A stretch of 64,000 nucleotides of DNA from Strongylocentrotus purpuratus (lineage: Eukaryota; Echinodermata; Echinoidea; Camarodonta; Strongylocentrotidae): the NCBI RefSeq assembly GCF_000002235.5, contig NW_022145549.1, positions 124,001 through 188,000 on the forward strand, written 5' to 3'. The translations under genes and the position numbers were made by a program. The notes beneath the pieces were generated by a model. The model worked only from the letters and a program-made list of their open reading frames with translations. It searched no databases and was not told the origin of the DNA. Shown here piece after piece: positions 11,265 to 21,600 of the stretch. The stretch's first letter is position 1, and each line of letters opens with the position of its first letter.

Positions 11265-12205
11265 CTAGAGTAGAGTCTCCGGTTTGCGGCATAGCCCGGT
11301 TTGCGGCCAGGGGTATCACTTTTCAAAATAAAATAAAAATGACTCGATAATAATCATTGAAACCTAGGAGTCTACCATGGATTCCCCGGTAAGTTCTGCG
11401 CTGCCGAAAACGTCCGTAGCAGATGCTCCTGTCGGTACGGAGTATCCGTCAGCGATGTCGGAAATCTACGGCACCAGTCGGCGATGAAAATTCCAGCAGG
11501 TGCTTACTTGTAAGTTAAGAGATCGAGGCATGACTAGATCAATATTGTAGCTCTATTTGTCCGATATTTGTCCGATTGGAGGTGAAATTTGATGTTTTTG
11601 TGGAAGTATGATGGCTGTGGTCTGTCTCCTATCGCAGATATTTTGATTGTGCCACCGCATGGCCAGTTGCATGGGGTGGCCGCAAACCGGCACGAAATTA
11701 CGTGATTTTCTGGTTTGCGGCGGGGGGTGTTAATACACACATAACATGCGGGATCGTGTATGATGGTATGTGTGCTGATGTGTGTACCCGCTGTGACCCA
11801 ATAGTTTCTAGTAGTACGTACCCCCGTATGGGATGATCCATTCAGTAAAAAGGTGAAATTGTTTAAAACTTGAAAAATTTACCGTAGCAACAGATAAACA
11901 TGAGAATTTGGGTTACCCGTAGTAATTTGGTATATGCTTTGATCGTGACGTAGCGCATAAAGCTTTGTGACGTACGCGTGCCGCAAACCGGGTTACGCAC
12001 GGCCGCCCACCGGGCAACTTTTACGTCTTCTAAAGTGGACAGTACTGACCACGCTGTGGGTCAGTTACGTTATTTGTGCCTTCTATTCAATAACTAAATA
12101 TATGAACTCTCCATTGACGGTATTGAAGCATTCTGTGAGTAACTGCATAAAAAATAAAATCGGCAATTCGCACTGGACGGCCGCACACCGGAGCCGCTAC
12201 TCTAG
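11265..12205. mobile_element. ~940 bp non-autonomous DNA transposon
   Basis: The left end CTAGAGTAGAGTCTCCGG is mirrored at the right end (inverse CTAGAGTAGCGGCTCCGG). GGTTTGCGGC words recur in both orientations near 11275-11310, 11675-11730 and 11975-12020, giving a multi-stem interior. No coding frame. Confidence 0.6.
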
Positions 12206-12476
12206 TTCCTATGAGGTTCCTTCTACGCCTTTCCGTACGTAAGAGCCTTGAAACAATTATATTTCATGTCGCAAAGTTACGTTCATAATTAGACAGGCCC
12301 GAGGGACAAAGTTCATGATGAAGTTTAAAACTTCGCGCGAAAGTGCAATCACTCAACAGCGGCTAGCCTTGAATCGGTCGCACACGTACACACCTTCTTC
12401 TTCTTAGTTGATCCCACCACCGACACAGGCAAGCCCCGATGCAGGCTGAAGTCCAGCCATCAATGTGCGAACGAGC

Positions 12477-12675
12477 AAGTGTGCGCCTGTAAAATGGCGA
12501 CTGGCTGGAATGCTCCCCAGGGAGTGGAAAATGTGCACACATTGTGTGCGGGTAAGCCTGAATCCGATGACTGGGGTAATAATATATCTGTAAAGCGCTT
12601 AGGTACATCGTTGGATCGGTGTATTGAGCGCTATATAAAAAACCGGATTATTATTATTATTATTATTATTACATC
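12477..12675 (+). mobile_element. SINE, 5'-truncated
   Basis: Carries the body words GACTGGCTGGAATGCTCCCC and GGTAATAATAT, then TGTAAAGCGCTTAG and GAGCGCTATATAAA, ending in (ATT)n. Copies of the same body are at 21010, 26143, 50313, 50640 and 52200. The AAGCGC...GCGCTATATAA tail resembles L2-clade LINE 3' ends, suggesting L2-dependent retrotransposition (inference). Confidence 0.75.
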
Positions 12676-13761
12676 TTCTACTACTACGAGCCGAAGACGA
12701 TGGTTCAAAAATGAAGAATAGAAATATATATAATTCATTGATATTTACCTTAGATGTGCATTCCAATAATTTGATTTCCTCATGAGTATTCCTTATTATC
12801 AACGATCGAGAAGTTACGAGGTCCAATTAACATCCATCTTGCAGCGAACACAATCGCGCACATCCATGCATGCAACGTACGTGTACTAATATTTCTCTCA
12901 CACTCTCTCTCTCTCTCTCTCCCTTTCGCTATACGTAACATACTATCATACAACACACACCTTCAAATCATGGCTTTCATTTCAATTCTCAATTGGAGTA
13001 TAGACTGCTCACGTAGACTTTTTTTTTTTACTGAAATATCTTTTTTAACACTTCTCATACATTACTGCACGACACTTGTATCTAGTGCTGTGAGAATAAG
13101 GTACTAGGGTCTATAAATAAGACTACGCTTTGCGCACGATCTGACCGGAGCTCAGATTATGTCGCAATACCCTTTATTTTTGGCGCGAACAATGACGTCA
13201 CTGTTCACTGTTTTCCTTCTCATTTTGAGATGGATGTAGCTATAGGGCTCAAACCAACGCACGATTGACAGAAACATCGTACTCTATCTACTTTCGAATG
13301 TTCAGTTTGTAAAAATCTGTATTTAAAAAGATATAATCTTTTTCTTCATATTTTCTAGTTGTTAGAAGTGGCAATTGTGAACATCTGAAATGTTGATCTC
13401 TATCAAAAGTTCTTTACTCAAAACGGATCCCATATTTTTAGGGTCTACCTTCTGCCAATGAGAAGGTTTTTAGTGAGCAAACCTCTACGCCCTCTAGGAT
13501 TTTCTTAGTCGGTGGTGCGAGTGCGTCAAGGTCGTCTGCAACCACAATTATTGAATTAAAAAACGTCAAAATCTGCAAGATTGTCAACAAATGGTGAAAG
13601 ACTGTTACAGATCCGTGATTATAGGTATGTTGTGAAATGTATAATTGTATTTTCTTTTCTTATTTTCTTCAATTTTTATTTTTACATCATTTTTTTCCCT
13701 TTGCTAATTTTTTGAAGTGGGCGACGAGCGCACAAATCGTAAGTGTAGAAGCCTTACGCCC
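12676..13761. other. no gene seen; (TC)n microsatellite at 12892-12922
   Basis: Apart from the TC dinucleotide run the sequence is AT-rich and featureless to me. Confidence 0.55.
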
Positions 13762-13840
13762 GGGCATTGGCCTCCCTACTTTAGGCTTTACGATTTTACA
13801 CAACTACGACTCTCGCTTAGCATGCTTAGTCTAGTCATTA

Positions 13841-14251
13841 GTGAGCGCGAAACTCTATCGAATAGCTTAAGATATAACACCAAATTCGGTGCATGGCACT
13901 GTTCTCAAAAATTATGCTGCAACAGATTAGAGTTGCATAAATAAAATGTGTTCATTTTATGAATTATTCTGCTTAAACACCATAAACTCCACATCAACCA
14001 GCACATTCAGGAAGGCCATTGACAGAGCCTTCTAAATACCCCCGCGCCCTCTCTCTCAACCGAAGGGCTTATGCCCAGTAGGGCCCTGCATCGTACACAT
14101 CCAGATCCAGATCCAGATAGTGAGCGCGAATTTCGTTCGAAAAGCTAAAGATTCAACGCACCGAATTCGGTGCATGGGACTGATCTCGAAAATTATGCTG
14201 CAACAAATTGGCGATACACAAATAAAATGTGTTCATTTTATGAATTATTCT
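13841..14251. repeat. direct duplication of a ~133 bp segment
   Basis: 13841-13972 and 14119-14251 match (GTGAGCGCGAA start; GAATTCGGTGCATGG-like centre; AAATGTGTTCATTTTATGAA near the end). The spacer contains CCAGATCCAGATCCAGAT. Confidence 0.8.
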
Positions 14252-15137
14252 GCAACAATTTTGATTTAAGGGAAATTACAGACACGAAAATGTGTTAATT
14301 TAAGAGAATTCATGCTTCCACCACTCTCCGGTTCTAGAATCAGGTCAATTGGGTCCATTTTGTTACTTCAATGTGATGTTTCGTGCCTACAAAAGATTGC
14401 TTACGAACATGTATCGTCACAGTTTGCGAACGACGGCAAAACAAGGGCAAACGCGTTCGAGAATTCTGATACGAACGATGAGCTCGTCGATGCGCATGCG
14501 CACTGCTTCAAAAGTGACCGCATACGTCGCAGTCCACTAGTGAACGTGCAAATCGAAAAGTCCCTACTTTAGATCTAGGCCTAGATCTAATTACCTGTCT
14601 TCACAGACTCTAATTTAAGACGTATATAAATAATGCCCACCTTCCTTCATTCATTCAAAATCCACTGCATGTGATCGTGTCATAATTTGCAGATATCAAT
14701 CCAGGGCGCTTGTTCAGTACGGTATCCAAAATATGACCTGTAACTCCGGCGTGGAGATACCTAGATAGAGGTCTACTAAAACATACCCAAAATGAAGTAA
14801 ATATTCATTAAATGTCCAAATAAAGATCATGAGTTAAAAGTTGTTATGTTTTTTACCTGTTTCGTGTCAATTTTCTTGCTATTTTTGGAGTATTTTTCTG
14901 AAAAACAATGATTTAATCACAGTAGACATGGTAGATTATTGTCCATGTACCTTCTGACAATATTTAGTACAACTAGCTGTTTGCGCCCGTTAAACAGGCG
15001 CTCTTTGCTGTGGCAGCCATTTTGCGTTTATCTCAGCCACATATCCATGGGGCGCTGCTACAAAAAATTTGAACATGTTTACATGTAATTGTTTGCGTCC
15101 ATCTTGCGTACGCTCGGCGTAGTTGGTACGCAACTCT
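14252..15137. other. no gene seen
   Basis: No exon, repeat boundary or RNA gene recognised. Confidence 0.5.
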
Positions 15138-15335
15138 ACCCCCGTGGACCCGAAGCCTACACTCAACTCGCTTTGATCCACTGATCCCCCCCCCCCCCCC
15201 CGTCCCCCACAACCCGTGGACCCCACGCCTACACTCAACTCGCTTCAAAACACCTGATCCCCCCCCACAACCCGTGGACCCCACGCCTACACTCAACTTG
15301 CTTTGATCTACCTGACCCCCCCCCCCACACTTTGA
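15138..15335. repeat. three tandem ~60-70 bp units with C runs
   Basis: The unit core CCCACGCCTACACTCAACT with CCGTGGACCC before it occurs three times, separated by C runs. The glycine-rich frames on the other strand are not believable genes. Confidence 0.8.
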
Positions 15336-15391
15336 AAAATGTTTCACATGCATGTAACATGTAAGATGCAGATTTTTTTCTTTCCCCCCCA

Positions 15392-15420
<29 letters not shown>
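15392..15420. repeat. poly-C run, 29 nt
   Basis: Uninterrupted C run preceded by a shorter C run. Confidence 0.9.
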
Positions 15421-15422
<2 letters not shown>

Positions 15423-15589
15423 CGATCTTATGGCACTTCGGCATGCACGCTGTTGTGTTCACATGTAGGCCTACTTCAATGAATGGATAGACATAAATAG
15501 CCGCATGGATGGATAGACATAATAAAGCATATAGTTGTACGAATATCGGCATGTTTGGCCCTTCATAGTCTCTTCGACTCTGCATAGCT

Positions 15590-15840
15590 CACTCACTCAG
15601 TCAAGCAGCCAGCGCAGCTACATGTAGAGTGCACTGCTCTACACACTGTATGCGTACGGCAGAGCTCTTGAAACTGAACAATGTTTTTCTCTGATTTTCT
15701 TGTGAAAAATTTCCTTTAATAAATGATAATCAAAACTCAGTTGCGTGCCAGAATAATCACAAAATAAGCTTTGATTTCATACCTCCATTCACGAAAACTA
15801 TATAAAAATCCCGGCAATAATGATGGAAATGGGTCTTTAA
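15590..15840. repeat. dispersed repeat, copy also at 54640-54840
   Basis: Shared order of words in both places: TGCACTG, TTTTCTCTGATTTT-like, AATGATAATCAAAA-like, TTTCATACCTC and GGCAATAATGATGGAAAT-like. Unclassified. Confidence 0.6.
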
Positions 15841-16084
15841 GTTTGGACGTGGATGGGAAGACATCTGTTGCGCTGATTTTATTTATAGGCCTAGATGTAG
15901 ATCTAATTGATTTCATCATGAAATAAGCTAATAAATATCAAATAAAGACTTGCTAATAAATATCAAATAAAGACTAAATGTATTCTCATTCAAATTAAAT
16001 TTTAAATATTACATTTTAATTAGAATTAAAAGAATGGTAAAGATTACAATATCTAAAATATATCATACAAACACAGGAAAGAAA

Positions 16085-16195
16085 AAAAATTGTGACGGAG
16101 GCGGGATCGAACCTGTGCGTGCAAAAGGTGCAAAAGCTGCCGGTGAATCGAACGAAACTGGCACCTATACCGCTCGGCCATTTTTACTTCATGCT
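16085..16195 (-). mobile_element. tRNA-derived SINE head
   Basis: On the minus strand: TGGCCGAGCGGTATAGGTG (A box) and GGTTCGATCCCGCC (B box), a layout like a Ser/Leu-type tRNA with expanded middle. Too diverged and long in the middle to be a working tRNA gene. Confidence 0.55.
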
Positions 16196-16337
16196 AAAGC
16201 ATGAAATCGTGACGGATAAGTAGGACGTGCGGACCCATCGACGACGTCGACGATGACCGGGACGTCGCACCGCGCTTTGACACGGCCGAGCACCTGGAGC
16301 GAGACGCAAAGACTCCGAGACTCAAAATATCCTGTTC

Positions 16338-16403
16338 CTGTGTATAACTTTAAGGCACACTTTTTATTTTTGCCGACGGAAAAAAAGTGCGCCTTATACA
16401 CAG
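16338..16403. repeat. 66-bp hairpin
   Basis: CTGTGTATAA...AAGGCACACTTTTT pairs with AAAAAGTGCGCCTTATACACAG. Probably a tiny MITE. Confidence 0.7.
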
Positions 16404-16419
16404 AGATTTACTGTATGGT

Positions 16420-16580
16420 AAAACAGGTCACTCAAAGCTTTTACATTTTTTGAGGCACTTCTTGATCATTTTGAATCGCAATTTTTTTAGGGCTTCAATA
16501 TATCACCATTTCACACACACTGATTACGAATAACACGTAGGGCCGTGCATCTCAGATTTGACATTGTTAAACGATCCTTT
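16420..16580 (-). mobile_element. fragment of the ~650 bp TTAA-type element (family E)
   Basis: Contains TTGAGGCACTTCTTGATCAT, GGGCTTCAATAT and GTGCATCTCAGATTTGACA, words shared with copies at 19867, 39750, 40200, 40530, 49500 and 49985. Confidence 0.7.
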
Positions 16581-16584
16581 TAAA

Positions 16585-17825
16585 GCAGTCGATATCCCTT
16601 TTATATGCCAAAATCAAACAAAAATCTACCAAGAATTCTTACCTTACCGATATCCTTCTATCGAGTAAAGATTGGTTAAACATCACAGAAAATCTGAGAA
16701 ACTGTCTGTTTATCACCGCAGAGATGCCAACCGTTACGGTTTTGCCGTATTTGTTACGGTTTTAGTGCCCTTGTTACGGCGTTACTGTAAACAATCAAAA
16801 GGTTACGGGGAAACGATAAATAAAAGTACATTATAGCGAATGCCGCCTTATCACATACATGTACTGTAGCTTCCGTACACAGCGCTGCATTCGCACGCAT
16901 TTACTCATAAGTTCACTTAATTTGACTATACTGGATAGGCACTTTCGCGCATATGGTCCGTCCGCCGCCATCTTGTTTAATTCCGAAACAACACGGCCGC
17001 CGTTATTACTGTTTTGATACTAGTATGCTATGTGTGTTTTGGGGGAGCATGGTGGTACATGATCATGCGCTCAGCACCCGCAATACCCATTCAAAGTATA
17101 GTAGCGAAGACTTCGGTGATTCAGCGGGCGCATTGCAAGTGCAGTATACGGTGTGTTGTTGTTCATGATCGCCGGGCCTAGCGGCCTGGGCTGGTGTGCT
17201 GTGGTACTGGTGAGTGTACGTGTGCGTGTGTAGTTTACGAGTTCCGCCATTTCACTGTGGATTCGAATTTGCCATTCGACGCTTGAACAAGGTGTTTTCT
17301 TCCTGAATATTATCATGGATTCACTCAAAAGAACGAGTACCTGAGGAGGAGATCCTTTGACTGGAAACAGATTTTTAAAAACGTTTTTAGGCACATCTTT
17401 ATTTTGGACTTAAAAATGGTAGGTTCGAAATGCAGTAAGAGTGATTGGGTGTTTGTGTACGTTTTGCGCGAAAATTATACTGCGATGTCTTGCGTTCCGG
17501 AAAGACCCCCATTTCTTACGGACAAATATGGTAAATGTTACTGACAGCCATCCTACATGTATAGGGTTGGCATCTCTGTCAACGCCAGAGAAATGACTGA
17601 AATTTTCGATCAGTTGGGAATCGCAGACAAAAAGCACTGTATGGTGTCCGCGCTCGCTCAAAGAACATATATCGCAGCAAAATATTATATTTTCCCAGTA
17701 ACCAGAATTTTGAGGATCTCACTCTTGGACTATTAATGGGTTTTGGCATTTTTCATTTCTTTACGGAAATGGCTAAAATCACGACTCCAATTTCGACCAA
17801 TCAGATGGCTGGATTTCTTTAGTGA
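16585..17825. repeat. dispersed repeat interrupted by an insertion; inverted partner at 62085-62600
   Basis: Left part (AAAGCAGTCGATATC, AAGAATTCTTACCTTA, GTAAAGATTGGTTAAA) and right part (AATGACTGAAA, GGGAATC.CAGACAAA, CCAATCAGATGGCT) both occur, contiguous and inverted, at 62.1-62.6 kb. Here they are split by the 860 bp element 16719-17578. Confidence 0.75.
16719..17578. mobile_element. 860 bp DNA transposon with CAGAGATGCCAACC ends
   Basis: Begins CAGAGATGCCAACCG and ends with the inverse GGTTGGCATCTCTG. GTTACGG words repeat near the left end. The paralogous locus near 62.35 kb lacks it, which supports insertion. CAGAGATGCC-type ends are common in hAT-like elements (inference). A convincing 8-bp target duplication is not seen. 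Confidence 0.7.
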
Positions 17826-17969
17826 GGTATATAACACCTGTTATTGGGTAAACACCCAAATGGTGCCAAATTGCACATGAGAGCCCACTTCTACATGTAT
17901 GCAAGTTTTTCCGGGACTGGATCCGGCAAGTACACAAAGAAAGAGTATAATACATGTATATGTAGGTAT

Positions 17970-18095
17970 GTACAGTATTGCTTGGAATAAAGTTGACAGT
18001 CTCACACTGTGTCACGCGTGAATGCATGCATTATCCCATAGACGTTGATGTGACTTGGTGGTAATGTGTCTAATTTATTTCAAGCAATACTGTAC
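17970..18095. mobile_element. 126-bp hairpin MITE
   Basis: GTACAGTATTGCTTG at the left recurs inverted at the right end (CAAGCAATACTGTAC). No coding capacity. Confidence 0.75.
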
Positions 18096-18304
18096 ATGTA
18101 AGTGGAATACTGGACCATTAAAAACATATTTCATGTTAAATCTGGACAGAAATTGATAAAAAAAAGGTTGGTTCTCATTTCCCAAGAATTTGGCAATTTG
18201 CCCCCAAATATTATATTATTATCTTCATTTTTTTGTATTTTGGGGAGGGGGAGAAAACTCTGTATAATACAACAAGTTTGGTTGATTGGTGACAAGCGGA
18301 AGGT

Positions 18305-18500
18305 TGACTCCAGTGAAAAAAATACACGGGGCTCGGGGCAAATTAGCCCCCAAAATGCCCAAAAGAGCCCCTGAAAATCAGAAAAGAGCCCCCATGAATT
18401 TGCATAGAGTTCAATGCAAAACAAATTTGAGAATGTTATTTTCATGTAGACAAGCTTGAAAAGAAGCCCCCGAAAAATAAATATTAATTTTTTCCCTGGT
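18305..18500. repeat. GGGGGC-rich dispersed repeat (family J)
   Basis: Shares AATACACGGGGCTC, GCAAATTAGCCCCC, AGTTCAATGCAAAACAAATT and GCCCCCGAAAAATAAATATT with segments at 25430, 28950, 54030 and 55190 (some inverted). It ends about 100 bp before the first recognised exon of the C48/PHD gene. Confidence 0.75.
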
Positions 18501-18602
18501 TGACTCGACCTGCAAATATCAATTGAAGAGGGCTTCATCTTAATTATTTGCAAACATGAAAGGGAACCAACTTTTTTCTTTGATATTTCTGTACCATTTC
18601 AG

Positions 18603-21600
18603 TGTCAGATGGATTTGATGTAGAGTTGTCTCCTACGTTTGGCTATGTGAGTAATATAGAGAGTGCGGAGAGAGTTCGCAGACATTACCAACAAACGGTG
18701 GGCATCAAGTTTTCTACGTACAGGCAAAGCAAAGACTATGGAAAACAAGGTAAGATTTTGAAATGTCATTCTCTCTTGTGTCATGGACTCATAACGGTCA
18801 GATCTTATTATTTAATAGGCGTTGCTTGATACAGTGTGAACAATGATGTGTAGTTTTATACTAGAGCCCTTGGGATTTGATAAATTACTGTATACAGTAT
18901 GGCAAAACTGGTGGTTTGTTTGTGGCGATTTACGATTTCGTATCTGATCAAGAGATGAATTTCAAGGTTTTTTAAACCTTATCACCATATAAATAACTGT
19001 GACTAGTATGCATCACAATAGGGAGATTAGTGACCAGATTTTGGGATTGTCAGGTCAAAGATCAAAGGTCATAAAGATCATATGGCATGTACTTTTTAAC
19101 TTTTTTTTTCCCTCATGATATTTAACTGAGTTTGGCTGAGGCATATCGGAGACCCAGACGCATTTGTCTTGTTTTAAATTGTTTTTGAATAATATATAGA
19201 TGTATATTTTGATAAATGATTCAACTCGAGACTTCTCATCTACAAGTACAATTGTAGGTGTTCATGTATTAAAGTTGTTGTGAAGTTACATTGTACAAAG
19301 AAATATTTTGTGAAACATACATATGCCTTGTTCTTTCAGATATTGAAACTGATCATCACAAAGTATGCTGGGAAGATAGCTCAAGGTTGCGTCAAGGTCA
19401 CCTTGTATTTGACTATGTGCCGTACATAGTGATTGGTATCAAGATGTTAGATTGTCAGTACGGCAAGGATCGTCACATTGCTAGGAAGAAGCGTTCTCTC
19501 TCACAGGTCAGTCACAAATATGTATTTTCATATTTTCATATTCATATTTTTTTCATTTCCAACAGAAAGGTAAACAAAGATATTACATTTTTTTGATACA
19601 TAATTCATTTTTTCAGGAAACTATACAAATTAACTTTGCACATAATAATATTATTACAAGAAATTCTTAATTTCTGAGGAAATGGGGTGGGGGGGGGGGG
19701 GGTCCACTAAAAAGCAGTGCTTGTAGTTTGTGGATCCCCCAGAAAAAGAAAAAAAAATATATATATATATATTGATCATAGTAGAACCCTAGAAGAAACA
19801 AACTAAAAAGTTGTACCAAATAAATAGACAAAGAAAACCAAAAAAATAATTGAAGACATTGTTTAACAATGTTTCCAGTTTTACAAATCTGAGATGCATG
19901 GCCCTCATGTTATCAGTGTCTTGATTATTTTGAAGCCCTACACAAATCAAAATGATCATGAAGTGCTTCAAAAAAGTAAAAATCTTTGAGTGACTGGTTA
20001 TACTCATTTTCCCCAATAGACTGTGGTGTTATAAACAAACGTAAGGAAAACGGTTTTTGAAATTGGAAATTCCAATCATAAATATCTTGATAATCAAACA
20101 TGTGATTGGCTTGTAAAAGTCATGGGGTGGTATTCCGGTAGCGCGTACTAAGTAAGGGCGTGCTTTAATAGATAGTTCACACTTTTATGGAGTGCCTGTT
20201 GTGAACTAATTTACCCTGAACAGATTATTTTAATCCTTCAATGAAAAGTGTCCAAAAAAATTAATTTTGCACTGAAATAGGAAGAAAAAGATAATATGAG
20301 TATACACTAAATTTCAACAAAGTCCTTGGTAGATTATCTTTGTCATGAATATTGAAGGAGGAAGATGAAACCTAGCATTCCATAGAAGTGCGAACGAAAA
20401 TTCTTGTTTAGTCTGGACTTAGTCCCGGCTTAACTTAAGAGAATACCACCCATGGGATTTTTTTCTGACCTTCAGGTTTATAATTATGATTGCAGCATGA
20501 GCTAAATCCAGAATTTTGTTTCAGAATCTGAGACAAAGTCCCTTTAAACAAAAAGAGCACATTGTTTATCATTTCTGCTGTGTAGTTTGTGAGTGAAGAT
20601 CATCACGGCAAGCGGAAACAGGTGACAGGCAAGAAGGTTGACTGTCCGGCTCAAATCGCTCTCAGAGATATCCTGAAATTTCCAAATTATGCAGTGAGTA
20701 CAAAAAAAGAAAAGAAGGAAAACTAAAACATTATGTTGTCCAATATACCCTCAAAGCAGCAAGCTATGCTTAGGAAGAGTCTATATTATACATTGTCATT
20801 GAGGTAAATTAATACCTTACTTCATTTAGAAATTTCTGAGTCTTACTTGTCTATTGAGGAAACCCTAGGGAAACAAAATCCATGGCCACTATAGGTACAA
20901 GTCATGTACATGTGGGTGACCTTTATAGAGTGTTGGCCACTCACAGGTTTGACTCTTTTGTACAGTATATGCCTAAAAAGTTACATGTACATACAGTACA
21001 AGTACGATATTTAATAATAATAATAATAATAATAATATGTCTTGTTTACCCAGGGTAGCCTCATCAGTATTCATACTGTTCTCCCTGAGGGTCCTGCAAT
21101 CATATTATTACCCCGGTCATTGGATTTAGGCTTACCTGCACACAATGTATGCAACATTATCCACTCCCTGGGTAGCATTCCAGCCAGGCGTCATTTTTAC
21201 AAGTGCACACTTGCTAATCTAAGCACATTAGCTTTCGCATCCTACTGGGTACCCATTTAACACCTGGGTGGAGTATGGCAAATGTAGATCAATGTCCTGC
21301 CAAAGGGAGGACATTAGTGCCGCGGTTGGACTTGAACCGCGAACCTTTTGATCCACAGTCCGATGACATATCCACTCGTCCACGACACCTCTGAATATGA
21401 AAAAAGCTGAGATAACCTGATTGTATTCTCTCTTTCTCTATCTCCATCTTGGTGAGCTTGTAAACCTGCCCCAGCGGTTAGAAGAAAGTTCAATATATTT
21501 ACATATATGCACACCCTAGTCAAACTAAAAAAGTATCAAACTAGCCCCAGTTACTTTGGCAGCTCGGCTACGACCAGGGTAATATGTGTAAAGCGCCATG

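Larger units (their letters stand above)
11111..13791. mobile_element. possible 2.7 kb element bounded by inverted GTAGGGAGGCCAATGCCC
   Basis: The word GTAGGGAGGCCAATGCCC (11122-11139) recurs exactly inverted at 13762-13779, with weaker pairing on the outer side. Between them lie another inverted-repeat element (11265-12205) and a SINE (12477-12675). No transposase frame is seen. Confidence 0.4.

Noticed and set aside
15033-15585. Gly-rich repeat-bearing frames on the minus strand
   Set aside because: They read through three tandem repeats and poly-C runs; no homology recognised.
17161-17215. Strong GTGAGT donor considered as the end of the missing first exon of the C48/PHD gene
   Set aside because: The frame needed to join it carries a TAG with no ATG after it, and the site lies inside the 860-bp transposon.
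1-18600. LTR retroelements or other capsid-bearing elements
   Set aside because: No paired LTRs, gag/pol-like motifs or primer-binding sites were recognised here or elsewhere in the window.
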